Source: CBDHHC01 sp050633205 (GTDB taxonomy: Bacteria; Pseudomonadota; Alphaproteobacteria; Rhizobiales; CBDHHC01). From it: a stretch of DNA of 22,994 nt. The DNA is taken from contig JBOEGA010000088.1 in NCBI GenBank assembly GCA_050633205.1, positions 1-22,994 on the forward strand. The letters run 5' to 3'. The notes below the pieces were generated by a model that ran no database searches, was not told where the DNA came from, and saw only the letters and a list, made by a program, of their open reading frames with translations. The position numbers and the translations under genes are program-made. Below are positions 13,749 through 20,833 of this stretch, one piece after another. The stretch's first letter is position 1; each line of letters starts with the position of its first letter.

Positions 13749-15450
13749 AGCCGCCCAAGCCATTCTCCCTAATCGCAAAGCTGTTATTTATTGCCGCGTA
13801 TCCGGTGCAAAGCAGGTGCGGGAAGGCGATGGGCTGGGATCGCAGGAGACGCGCTGCCGAGAATACGCCAAATATAAGAGCTATCAGATTGTGGAAGTGT
13901 TTCAGGATCAGGGCGTATCTGGAGGTATGATTGATCGTCCCGGAATGAAGGACATGCTGGATTATCTTGGCAAACATAAGCAGGAAAGCGTTGTCGTTAT
14001 CATTGATGATATCAGCCGCCTTGCAAGAGGGCTGGAAGCGCATTTACAGCTACGTACTGCTATCGGTGATGTGGGAGGCAAGCTGGAAAGCCCATCTATT
14101 GAATTCGGAGAAGATTCTGACTCCATACTGGTTGAAAACCTTTTGGCATCCGTCTCACAGCACCAGCGTCAGAAAAATACCGAGCAGACCAAAAATCGTA
14201 TGCGATCCCGCATGATGAACGGCTACTGGGTCTTTGCAACACCAGTCGGTTATAAATACAAGAAAGTGCGCGGTGGGGGGAATGTCCTTGTTCCAGATGA
14301 ACCTCATGCGACTACGATCAGGGAGGCTCTACAGCGCTTTGCAGATGGACGGTTTGAAACCCAAATCGAAGTGAAGCGATATCTGGAGTCTCATCCCTCT
14401 TTCCCTTTGGTCAAAAAGGGAACCGTTAATAAACAGCGCATAAGAGAATTGCTGGAGCGCATTTTATATGCTGGCTACATAGACGTTCCAGACTGGGGGA
14501 TCAACATGCAACCCGGCAAGCATGAAGCCCTGATTAGCTATGAGACCTACCAGCGGATTCAGGAGCGTTTGAACACTCAGGCCAAAGTACCTGCCAGAAA
14601 AGCAATCTGTAATGACTTTCCACTTCGCGGCTTTGTTACTTGCGGCAAGTGCAATCATGTGATGACTGCCGCGTGGTCACAAGGCAAGGCCAAGAAATAT
14701 CCTTATTACTTTTGCCAGAATAAGAATTGCAGTGAGCGTAAGAAATCCATCAGGAAGGAGAAGATCGAGAAGGATTTTGAACACCTGTTGGCGCGTTTAA
14801 GTCCAGACCCAAGGGTTTTTCTCGCTGTCGAAGAAATGCTGAGAGAAGTTTGGGATGAGCGCCTGAACAACGTGCAGGGTAATAGCAAAGAACTTAAGAC
14901 TGAACTCAGCCGGATAGAGAACAAGATCGACCAGCTTATGGAAAGAGTTATCGAGGCGGACAGCGCTGCTTTGGTCAAAGCTTATGAAGCCCAGATCAAA
15001 AAACTTCAAACACAGCAGATCATTTTGCAAGAGAATATGGCAAAAGCTGATGCGCCGATCAGAGACTTTGACGAAACTTATCGAACATCTTTGTTATTTC
15101 TCTCAAACCCGCGAAAACTCTGGGACTCTGGGGTGCTGGACAATCAGAGACTAGTGCTCAAACTGGCTTTTGAAGAGAGGCTACCGTACTGGCGAAATGG
15201 AGGTTATCGAACACCAAAAACAACCTTACCTTTCAAGGTGTTAGAGGGTGTAAACGACAATAAGTTTGGAGTGGTGCGGTCGAGAGGACTTGAACCTCCA
15301 CGGGCTTGCGCCCACAGCGACCTCAACGCTGNNNNNNNNNNNNNNNNNNNNNNNNNNNNNNNNNNNNNAAAGCTTAATAATTCTGATCATGAATGCTGGC
15401 TTTTATTTTTTCGGTTACCTGAATGCCGATACGTTCACCCTGAACGATGA
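13741..15450 (+). CDS. Large serine recombinase (site-specific integrase), 3' end running into tRNA-Leu
   Basis: The catalytic resolvase domain (about 12-155) has YCRVSGAKQ with nucleophile Ser21, and VVVIIDDISRLARG at 84-97. A recombinase domain (about 165-280), a zinc ribbon (C301, C304, C325, C330) and a coiled coil (about 375-435) follow, the large serine integrase plan. It should integrate and excise the element. Real sequence ends near LPFKVLEGVNDNKFG (about 509). Residues VVRSRGLEPPRACAHSDLNA are the antisense translation of tRNA-Leu. The frame then crosses 37 Ns and ends antisense to fliN at 15450. The true stop is therefore unknown and depends on the integration state. Confidence 0.88.
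   Translation: MNKAAQAILPNRKAVIYCRVSGAKQVREGDGLGSQETRCREYAKYKSYQIVEVFQDQGVSGGMIDRPGMKDMLDYLGKHKQESVVVIIDDISRLARGLEAHLQLRTAIGDVGGKLESPSIEFGEDSDSILVENLLASVSQHQRQKNTEQTKNRMRSRMMNGYWVFATPVGYKYKKVRGGGNVLVPDEPHATTIREALQRFADGRFETQIEVKRYLESHPSFPLVKKGTVNKQRIRELLERILYAGYIDVPDWGINMQPGKHEALISYETYQRIQERLNTQAKVPARKAICNDFPLRGFVTCGKCNHVMTAAWSQGKAKKYPYYFCQNKNCSERKKSIRKEKIEKDFEHLLARLSPDPRVFLAVEEMLREVWDERLNNVQGNSKELKTELSRIENKIDQLMERVIEADSAALVKAYEAQIKKLQTQQIILQENMAKADAPIRDFDETYRTSLLFLSNPRKLWDSGVLDNQRLVLKLAFEERLPYWRNGGYRTPKTTLPFKVLEGVNDNKFGVVRSRGLEPPRACAHSDLNAXXXXXXXXXXXXXKLNNSDHECWLLFFRLPECRYVHPER
15272..15331. other. Probable attachment site (att) within tRNA-Leu 3' half
   Basis: Element genes lie on one side and chromosomal genes on the other of a tRNA 3' end, the commonest integration site of mobile elements. 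The recombinase is immediately adjacent, as expected at an att junction. The crossover core should lie in these 60 bp. The matching direct repeat at the left end of the element is outside the window, so this is inferred from layout. Confidence 0.45.
15272..15358 (-). tRNA. tRNA-Leu(GAG), 5' part masked by Ns
   Basis: Minus-strand reading from 15331 gives a full anticodon arm (CAGCG-TTGAGGT-CGCTG, anticodon GAG), a long class II variable arm (GGGC-GCAA-GCCC), a T arm (GGAGG-TTCAAGT-CCTCT), the 3' acceptor strand CGACCGC, discriminator A and an encoded CCA at 15274-15272. The long variable arm and GAG identify leucine. The acceptor 5' strand and D arm fall inside the Ns; by analogy with an 87-nt tRNA-Leu(GAG) the 5' end should be near 15358. 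It is likely the integration target of the element. Confidence 0.9.
15332..15368. other. 37-base run of N (masked or unresolved sequence)
   Basis: The Ns cover the tRNA D arm, the 5' acceptor strand and about 10 bases upstream. A contig join at a repeated tRNA segment would explain them. The linkage of element to chromosome rests on this gap being bridged correctly. Confidence 0.95.
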
Positions 15451-15625
15451 CATCGGCCTTGGCAATGGCGACATTGTTGGCCTGGATTTCGACTTCGTCA
15501 TTGGCTAGCGTATCCAGCTCGATAACGGCTCCACGGCCCATTCTAAGTAGCTGGTTGATGGGCATGGAGGTTCTGCCGAGAATAACCGATAATTCAATTT
15601 CCACGTCATTAATTGAAGTATCCAT
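15374..15625 (-). CDS. fliN: Flagellar motor switch protein FliN
   Basis: This 83-residue protein is essentially one SpoA/FliMN domain (VEIELSVILGRTSMPINQLL, GRGAVIELDTLANDEVEI, ADVIVQGERIGIQVTE). FliN forms the lower part of the cytoplasmic C-ring and helps set rotation direction through CheY-P. The length fits compact alphaproteobacterial FliNs that lack a long N-terminal extension. AGGG lies about 4 nt before the ATG. No other flagellar gene is in the window, so this copy is either separated from its usual fliG/fliH cluster or joined to genes hidden elsewhere. The gene is intact and ends about 15 bp before the tRNA-Leu 5' end on the same strand. Confidence 0.9.
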   Translation of the reverse strand: MDTSINDVEIELSVILGRTSMPINQLLRMGRGAVIELDTLANDEVEIQANNVAIAKADVIVQGERIGIQVTEKIKASIHDQNY

Positions 15626-15661
15626 GAATGTGCCCTATATCCAGATGCTGATTGCAGTTAA

Positions 15662-15675
15662 GCTCACTATTGAGC
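15662..15675. promoter_or_regulatory. Short palindrome between fliN and lipB
   Basis: GCTCA-CTAT-TGAGC lies in the 111-bp divergent intergenic region. The arms are short, so chance is possible; no -10/-35 pair was convincing on either strand. Confidence 0.2.
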
Positions 15676-15736
15676 AACATAGTATCATTATGTAAAAAAG
15701 TTTCTGATTCGTAAAGCAAACTTGATAACAGGCCCT

Positions 15737-16414
15737 ATGACATTCACAAAAACAGATTCCTCTCCGGTTGAATGGATTATCAGTGATGAGCTGGTCCCTT
15801 ATGAGGAAGCGCTTGCCTTTATGGAAGAAAGAGTTGCAGCTATTGCGACTGGTAGTGCTCCTGAGTGCGTATGGCTTTTAGAGCACCCGCCGCTTTATAC
15901 AGCAGGTACAAGTGCTGATGAGAAGGATCTGATTGATCCGGAACGCTTTCCTGTGTTTCAGACAGGCCGCGGAGGGCAATATACCTATCACGGGCCGGGG
16001 CAACGGGTTGTTTATGTGATGCTTAACCTGAAAAAGCGAAAGGCTGATGTCAGGGCTTATGTTGAAGCCCTTGAGGAATGGATTATTCAGTGTCTGGAAG
16101 CCTTTAATATTAAAGGGGAAATTCGTGAAGAGCGGGTTGGTGTCTGGGTGCGCAGGCCAGACATGGGGATAAACTGTGAAGATAAAATTGCTGCTATTGG
16201 CGTTCGACTGAGGAAATGGGTATCATTTCACGGGATTTCTTTGAATGTGGATCCTGATTTAACGCATTTTTCCGGTATTGTTCCATGCGGGATTGATCAA
16301 TATGGGGTTACAAGTCTTGTTGACCTTGGGCAGCTTGTGACTTTGCCAGATGTTGATCTTGCGCTTAAAGACAGTTTCGAGAAAGTTTTTGGCCCTCTTC
16401 GGGGTGGCATTTGA
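15737..16414 (+). CDS. lipB: Octanoyl-[ACP]:protein N-octanoyltransferase LipB
   Basis: LipB moves octanoyl from acyl carrier protein to lipoyl-domain lysines, the first step of lipoate synthesis for pyruvate and 2-oxoglutarate dehydrogenases. The 225-residue protein shows WLLEHPPLYTAG (46-57), RGGQYTYHGPGQ (78-89), the catalytic lysine in KIAAIGVR (K150) and the catalytic cysteine in HFSGIVPCGI (C184). The ATG at 15737 is preferred to a TTG 15 nt earlier, with AACAGG upstream. Length is normal for the family. It is divergent from fliN and precedes the NlpC/P60-like gene by 18 nt, probably in one transcript. Confidence 0.95.
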   Translation: MTFTKTDSSPVEWIISDELVPYEEALAFMEERVAAIATGSAPECVWLLEHPPLYTAGTSADEKDLIDPERFPVFQTGRGGQYTYHGPGQRVVYVMLNLKKRKADVRAYVEALEEWIIQCLEAFNIKGEIREERVGVWVRRPDMGINCEDKIAAIGVRLRKWVSFHGISLNVDPDLTHFSGIVPCGIDQYGVTSLVDLGQLVTLPDVDLALKDSFEKVFGPLRGGI

Positions 16415-16432
16415 TTTTACGGTGACAGCTTT

Positions 16433-17146
16433 ATGATACGTAGAATTCTGTTATATCTCTGCCTTGTTATTATTCTGTCGTTTATAACTGCTTTTTCATG
16501 GATCAGGCTGACAGAGATTGGTGCTGATGAATTGACTGATCTGAAAAATGGTGATGTCATTTTTCAAACGACCAGCTCGGATCTCACCTTTCCTATTATG
16601 CTGGCTTCTACAAGTCTTTATACCCATGTTGGCATTGTTAAAATTCTCCCGGATGGAACGCGAAATGTTGTGGAGGCCGCAGGGCCTGTTCGTGAAATTC
16701 CGCTGGATGACTGGATAAAAAGCGGGGTATTCCAGCGTATTTCAGTTATGCGGATTAAGGGTATGACGCCTGAGAAAGCTGAAAAAGCTTTGATTGCGGC
16801 GGATATGTATAAGGGTATTCCGTATGACTTTTTCTTTCTGTTGAGCGACGATCAGTTTTATTGCAGTGAGCTGGTTTATAAAGCTTTTCTTAATGTTGGT
16901 GTTGTGGTTGGAAAGAAAGAGCGTGTGCGGGATCTGAGTGTTGCGAACTATGCAGTTCAGAATTATATCGAAAAATGGTGGTATAAGCACCCTGTCTGTC
17001 GTGCCCAGGGGATAAAAGGGTATAATGAATGCGTGAAGCTTATCCTTGATCAGCAGCTTGTTACTCCTGTCAGTCTTGCAAAAGATCCCAATTTAAGGAT
17101 GGTCTATACGAATTATGGGCCTGAATGGTTTGTTTCGGCTCATTGA
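16433..17146 (+). CDS. YiiX-like permuted NlpC/P60 cysteine peptidase, membrane-anchored or secreted
   Basis: This 237-residue protein has an N-terminal hydrophobic segment at about 5-26 (a signal anchor or uncleaved signal peptide), so the domain should face the periplasm. The permuted papain-like fold is indicated by GDVIFQ at 40-45, YTHVGIV at 63-69 (His65), VVEAAGP at 79-85 (Glu81) and YCSELVYKA at 143-151 (nucleophile Cys144). The order His before Cys is the mark of the permuted YiiX/YebB group, whose members cleave or transfer amide or lipid bonds. The exact substrate is unknown. It follows lipB closely on the same strand; no functional link is apparent. Confidence 0.85.
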   Translation: MIRRILLYLCLVIILSFITAFSWIRLTEIGADELTDLKNGDVIFQTTSSDLTFPIMLASTSLYTHVGIVKILPDGTRNVVEAAGPVREIPLDDWIKSGVFQRISVMRIKGMTPEKAEKALIAADMYKGIPYDFFFLLSDDQFYCSELVYKAFLNVGVVVGKKERVRDLSVANYAVQNYIEKWWYKHPVCRAQGIKGYNECVKLILDQQLVTPVSLAKDPNLRMVYTNYGPEWFVSAH

Positions 17147-17185
17147 CAAGCTAAAAGTTCGCAATTTTACAGTTTACAGTTTATT

Positions 17186-17193
17186 TTTGCAAA
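17186..17193. promoter_or_regulatory. TTTGCAAA motif before pccB (ScfR/PccR-type operator half)
   Basis: An exact TTTGCAAA lies 104 bp before pccB, followed after 2 nt by TGCACAAA, a degenerate second copy. ScfR-family regulators such as PccR are known to bind paired TTTGCAAA elements upstream of propionyl-CoA carboxylase genes in Alphaproteobacteria. The second half and spacing are imperfect, so binding is inference. Confidence 0.4.
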
Positions 17194-17247
17194 GATGCAC
17201 AAATTCGCTCGAACCTGAGTGTACAGTTTGGCTCTGGCCCAGTATTT

Positions 17248-17267
17248 ATTAACGCATATCCGTTAAT
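17248..17267. promoter_or_regulatory. ATTAACG/CGTTAAT inverted repeat before pccB
   Basis: Exact 7-bp arms flank CATATC, 30 bp before the pccB start and so near a likely transcription start. It may be an operator of the pcc operon. The same intergenic region also has a tandem TTTACAG repeat at about 17166-17179, and ACAGTTT occurs again at 17223-17229. Confidence 0.35.
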
Positions 17268-17296
17268 GTACCCCCATAACTTGAGGGCCGAAGTTT

Positions 17297-18829
17297 ATGC
17301 AATCTATTCTCGAACAACTGGAACACCGTCGCAAACTCGCTAAACTTGGCGGAGGGCAGAAACGTATTGATGCGCAGCATGCCAAAGGAAAACTTACCGC
17401 TCATGAGCGTCTTGAGATATTGCTCGATGATGGCTCGTTTGAAGAATATGACATGTACAAGACGCATCGTTGCGTTGACTTCGGTATGCAGGAAACAACC
17501 ATTCCCGGAGATGGGGTGGTTGCAGGCTGGGGGACGATAAACGGCCGTCTGGTCTATGTGTTCAGTCAGGATTTTACTGTCTTTGGTGGCTCGCTTTCTG
17601 AAACTCATGCTGAGAAAATCTGCAAGATAATGGATATGGCTATGACCAATGGTGCTCCGGTTATTGGTCTGAATGACTCCGGTGGTGCGAGAATTCAGGA
17701 AGGTGTGGCCTCGCTTGGCGGTTATGCCGATGTGTTTCTGAAGAATGTTATGGCCTCCGGAGTGGTTCCGCAGATTTCTGTCATTATGGGGCCCTGTGCG
17801 GGTGGAGCTGTTTATTCTCCGGCAATGACCGACTTTACATTTATGGTCAGGGATACATCCTATATGTTTGTAACCGGGCCTGATGTGGTGAAAACTGTTA
17901 CCAATGAAGTTGTAACGGCTGAAGAGCTTGGTGGAGCCTCTACCCATACGAAAAAGTCTTCTGTTGCAGATGCAGCTTTTGAGAATGATCTTGAAGCGCT
18001 GATAGAAGTCCGGCGGCTGGTGGATCTGCTGCCACTTAATCAGGGGGAGAAATCTCCTGTGGTTCCAAGTTTTGATGACCCTGACCGTATTGAGTTGGCG
18101 CTGGACAAGATAATTCCTAAAGATGCCAACAAACCCTATGACATGCATCAGGTTATAGTGAAGGTTGCCGATGAGGGTGATTTTTATGAAATTCAGGAAG
18201 AATATGCCCGCAATATTATAACCGGGTTTATTCGGCTGGATGGATCGACTGTTGGTGTGGTTGCCAATCAGCCGATGTTTCTGGCTGGCTGTCTGGATAT
18301 CGACTCCGCCCGGAAAGCTGCCCGGTTTGTCCGGTTCTGTGATGCTTTTAATATTCCTATTCTGACATTTGTCGATGTGCCCGGTTTTCTCCCCGGTACT
18401 GATCAGGAATATGGGGGGATTATCAAGCATGGTGCCAAATTGCTGTTTGCTTATGGTGAAGCAACGGTTCCGAAGGTTACGGTGATTACACGTAAAGCTT
18501 ATGGTGGTGCCTATGATGTTATGAGTTCGAAGCATTTGCGTGGCGATGTAAACTATGCATGGCCGACTGCCGAGATTGCAGTTATGGGCGCGAAAGGGGC
18601 GGTTGAGATTTTGTATCGCTCTGAACTTGATGATCCTGAGAAAATACAGGCCCGTACCAAAGAATATGAAGATCGTTTTGCCAATCCGTTCATTGCTGCC
18701 CAACGCGGGTTTATTGATGATGTGATTAAACCGCACTCAACCAGAAAGCGGGTTATTCGCTCATTAAGAATGCTGGCTAATAAAGATCAGAAGAATCCAG
18801 CCAGAAAACATAACAATATACCACTTTAA
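17297..18829 (+). CDS. pccB: Propionyl-CoA carboxylase beta subunit (carboxyltransferase)
   Basis: PccB transfers the carboxyl group from biotin to propionyl-CoA, giving (S)-methylmalonyl-CoA, in an alpha6-beta6 complex with PccA. The 510-residue protein has both crotonase-like halves: GGSLSETHAEKICKIMD at about 97-113, INDSGGARI-type LNDSGGARIQEG at 125-136, and oxyanion glycines in GPCAGGAVYSPAMTDF at 165-180. The C-terminal half includes FVDVPGFLPGTDQE and KAYGGAYDVM. It is full length for the family. It heads the pccB-pccA-mutase operon after a 150-bp intergenic region with possible operators. Distinguishing it from acetyl-CoA carboxyltransferase rests on context and overall pattern. Confidence 0.95.
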   Translation: MQSILEQLEHRRKLAKLGGGQKRIDAQHAKGKLTAHERLEILLDDGSFEEYDMYKTHRCVDFGMQETTIPGDGVVAGWGTINGRLVYVFSQDFTVFGGSLSETHAEKICKIMDMAMTNGAPVIGLNDSGGARIQEGVASLGGYADVFLKNVMASGVVPQISVIMGPCAGGAVYSPAMTDFTFMVRDTSYMFVTGPDVVKTVTNEVVTAEELGGASTHTKKSSVADAAFENDLEALIEVRRLVDLLPLNQGEKSPVVPSFDDPDRIELALDKIIPKDANKPYDMHQVIVKVADEGDFYEIQEEYARNIITGFIRLDGSTVGVVANQPMFLAGCLDIDSARKAARFVRFCDAFNIPILTFVDVPGFLPGTDQEYGGIIKHGAKLLFAYGEATVPKVTVITRKAYGGAYDVMSSKHLRGDVNYAWPTAEIAVMGAKGAVEILYRSELDDPEKIQARTKEYEDRFANPFIAAQRGFIDDVIKPHSTRKRVIRSLRMLANKDQKNPARKHNNIPL

Positions 18830-18841
18830 GGACCCGGGGAT

Positions 18842-20833
18842 ATGTTCAGTAAAATATTGATAGCGAACCGTGGCGAGATTGCCTGCCGGATTATTAAGAC
18901 GGCAAAAGCAATGGGTATCAGGACTGTTGCGGTATATTCGGATGCAGATGAAAATGCACTCCATGTTGAGATGGCAGACGAGGCTGTTCATATCGGACCT
19001 GCGGTTGCAGCCGAAAGTTATCTGGTGATTGACAGGATTATTGATGCCTGCAAACAGACTGGTGCTGAGGCTGTTCATCCCGGATACGGTTTCCTGTCTG
19101 AGCAGGCAGCTTTTGTAGAGCGGTTGAGTGCAGAGAATATTGTTTTTATCGGGCCTTCCGCTGAGGCCATTAAAGCAATGGGGGACAAGATAACCTCCAA
19201 GAAGCTGGCTGCTGAAGCGGGTGTTTCGACTGTTCCAGGTCATATGGGGCTTATTAAGGATAAGCAGGAGGCTGTCAAAATAGCGTCTCAGATTGGCTAT
19301 CCTGTTATGCTTAAAGCCAGTGCCGGCGGTGGTGGTAAAGGGATGCGGATTGCCTGGAATGACGAGGAGGCTAAAGAGGGCTTTGAGCGCTCGAAGTCTG
19401 AAGCTGAATCTTCTTTTGGTGATGGCCGGATTTTTATTGAAAAGTTTGTAACGCAGCCGCGCCACATTGAAATTCAGGTGCTGGGTGATACTCATGGCAA
19501 TATAATTTATCTTGGTGAGCGGGAATGTTCCATTCAGCGGCGCAATCAGAAGGTTATCGAAGAGGCTCCTTCCCCGTTTCTTGATGAAAAAACGCGTAAG
19601 GCAATGGGGGAACAGGCTGTCGCTTTGTCTCAGGCAGTAGGATATGCGTCGGCTGGAACTGTCGAGTTTATTGTTGATCAGGAACGGAATTTTTATTTCC
19701 TTGAAATGAATACAAGGTTGCAGGTTGAGCACCCTGTAACGGAATTGATCACGGGAATTGACCTTGTTGAGCAGATGATCCTTGTTGCTGCCGGTAAGAA
19801 GCTCAAGCTTAAGCAGAAGGATGTGAAGCTTAACGGGTGGGCTATGGAAAGCCGGATTTATGCTGAAGATCCTTATCGTAACTTCCTGCCTTCGATAGGG
19901 ATGCTGACGCGCTATCGTGCTCCTGAAGAGAATGGTAAAAGTGTTCGGAATGATACGGGCGTTGAAGAAGGGGATGAGATCTCCATGTTCTATGACCCGA
20001 TGATTGCAAAGCTTTGCACTTGGGGAGAGAGCAGGGCAGAAGCCATATCCGGAATGAGCAGGGCGCTGGATGAGTTTGAGCTTGAAGGGATCGGGCATAA
20101 TATTCCGTTTCTCTCGGCCGTGATGGATCATGCAAGATTTAAGGCTGGTGAGCTGACAACTGCTTTTATTGCGGAAGAATACCCTGATGGCTTTTCCGGT
20201 GTTGCCTATGATGAGCGGGTTCGTAATTCGGTTGCGGCTATTGCGCTGGGGATGTCTGATATCTGTCATGAACGCAAGCGGCGTATATCCGGTGCGAACT
20301 TTGATGTTAAGCCGGGGGCAGGCCAGCCATATGTTGTGCAGGTTGATAAGCATTATCTGGATGTAAGTTTTACGAAGTCCGGTGAGGTTTATGCTGTTGC
20401 AGTTGATAGTCAGAAGCCTGTTGATGTGAAGATTCAATGGGTTCCGGGGCAGAAGGTCTGCCGGGCGAGTATTGATGGTGCAGATTTCATTGTTAAGGTT
20501 GCTCCTGTGCCCGGTGGTTTTCGGATAGGATATCGCGGGTCTGATATGGTGGTGAAGGTGATGTCGCCGCGTATCGCAGAGCTGTCCAGATTGATGCTTG
20601 AGAAGGCTCCCCCTGATACCTCCAGGTATCTGCTTTGCCCGATGCCGGGGCTTGTGGTTTCTCTGCAGGTTTCTGCCGGGATGCAGGTTGAAGAGGGACA
20701 GGCTATCGCTATCGTTGAAGCGATGAAGATGGAAAATGTTTTGCGAGCCGAAAAGGCTGCTGTTGTTAAAAATGTACCTGTAAAAGAAGGCGACAGCCTT
20801 GCTGCGGATGATATTATTGTGGAGTTTGAGTGA
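18842..20833 (+). CDS. pccA: Propionyl-CoA carboxylase alpha subunit (biotin carboxylase plus BCCP)
   Basis: PccA carboxylates its own biotin using ATP and bicarbonate. The 663-residue protein has a biotin carboxylase domain at about 1-447 (glycine loop SAGGGGKGMR at 160-169, EMNTRLQVEHPVTE at 288-301, ESRIYAEDP at 336-344), the PCC-type BT linker domain at about 450-585 that binds the beta subunit, and a BCCP domain with biotinyl Lys629 in EAMKM. The BT domain separates it from a plain acetyl-CoA biotin carboxylase. It starts 12 nt after pccB behind AAGGA and ends in a TGATG overlap with the mutase gene. Confidence 0.95.
   Translation: MFSKILIANRGEIACRIIKTAKAMGIRTVAVYSDADENALHVEMADEAVHIGPAVAAESYLVIDRIIDACKQTGAEAVHPGYGFLSEQAAFVERLSAENIVFIGPSAEAIKAMGDKITSKKLAAEAGVSTVPGHMGLIKDKQEAVKIASQIGYPVMLKASAGGGGKGMRIAWNDEEAKEGFERSKSEAESSFGDGRIFIEKFVTQPRHIEIQVLGDTHGNIIYLGERECSIQRRNQKVIEEAPSPFLDEKTRKAMGEQAVALSQAVGYASAGTVEFIVDQERNFYFLEMNTRLQVEHPVTELITGIDLVEQMILVAAGKKLKLKQKDVKLNGWAMESRIYAEDPYRNFLPSIGMLTRYRAPEENGKSVRNDTGVEEGDEISMFYDPMIAKLCTWGESRAEAISGMSRALDEFELEGIGHNIPFLSAVMDHARFKAGELTTAFIAEEYPDGFSGVAYDERVRNSVAAIALGMSDICHERKRRISGANFDVKPGAGQPYVVQVDKHYLDVSFTKSGEVYAVAVDSQKPVDVKIQWVPGQKVCRASIDGADFIVKVAPVPGGFRIGYRGSDMVVKVMSPRIAELSRLMLEKAPPDTSRYLLCPMPGLVVSLQVSAGMQVEEGQAIAIVEAMKMENVLRAEKAAVVKNVPVKEGDSLAADDIIVEFE

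Larger units (their letters stand above)
1..15330. mobile_element. Right-hand portion of an integrative conjugative element
   Basis: The stretch holds a conjugation coupling ATPase, small transfer-associated genes, a Gabija defence pair, ArdA anti-restriction and a large serine recombinase that abuts the 3' end of a tRNA-Leu gene. Housekeeping genes begin directly beyond the tRNA. This layout fits an ICE (or integrated plasmid) inserted at the tRNA 3' end, with the recombinase at the right boundary. The left end, the relaxase and the mating-pair genes are not in the window. A mobilisable island that borrows another machinery is possible. Boundaries are inferred from the gene content and the tRNA; the second att copy is not visible. 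Confidence 0.75.

Noticed and set aside
15266..15508. Plus-strand frame reading GREDLNLHGLAPTAT across the Ns
   Set aside because: This is the well-known spurious translation of tRNA-Leu in another frame followed by antisense fliN.
17249..18736. Long minus-strand open frame (495 codons) opposite pccB
   Set aside because: It is antisense to an unmistakable pccB and has no family motif; its composition is that of a shadow frame.
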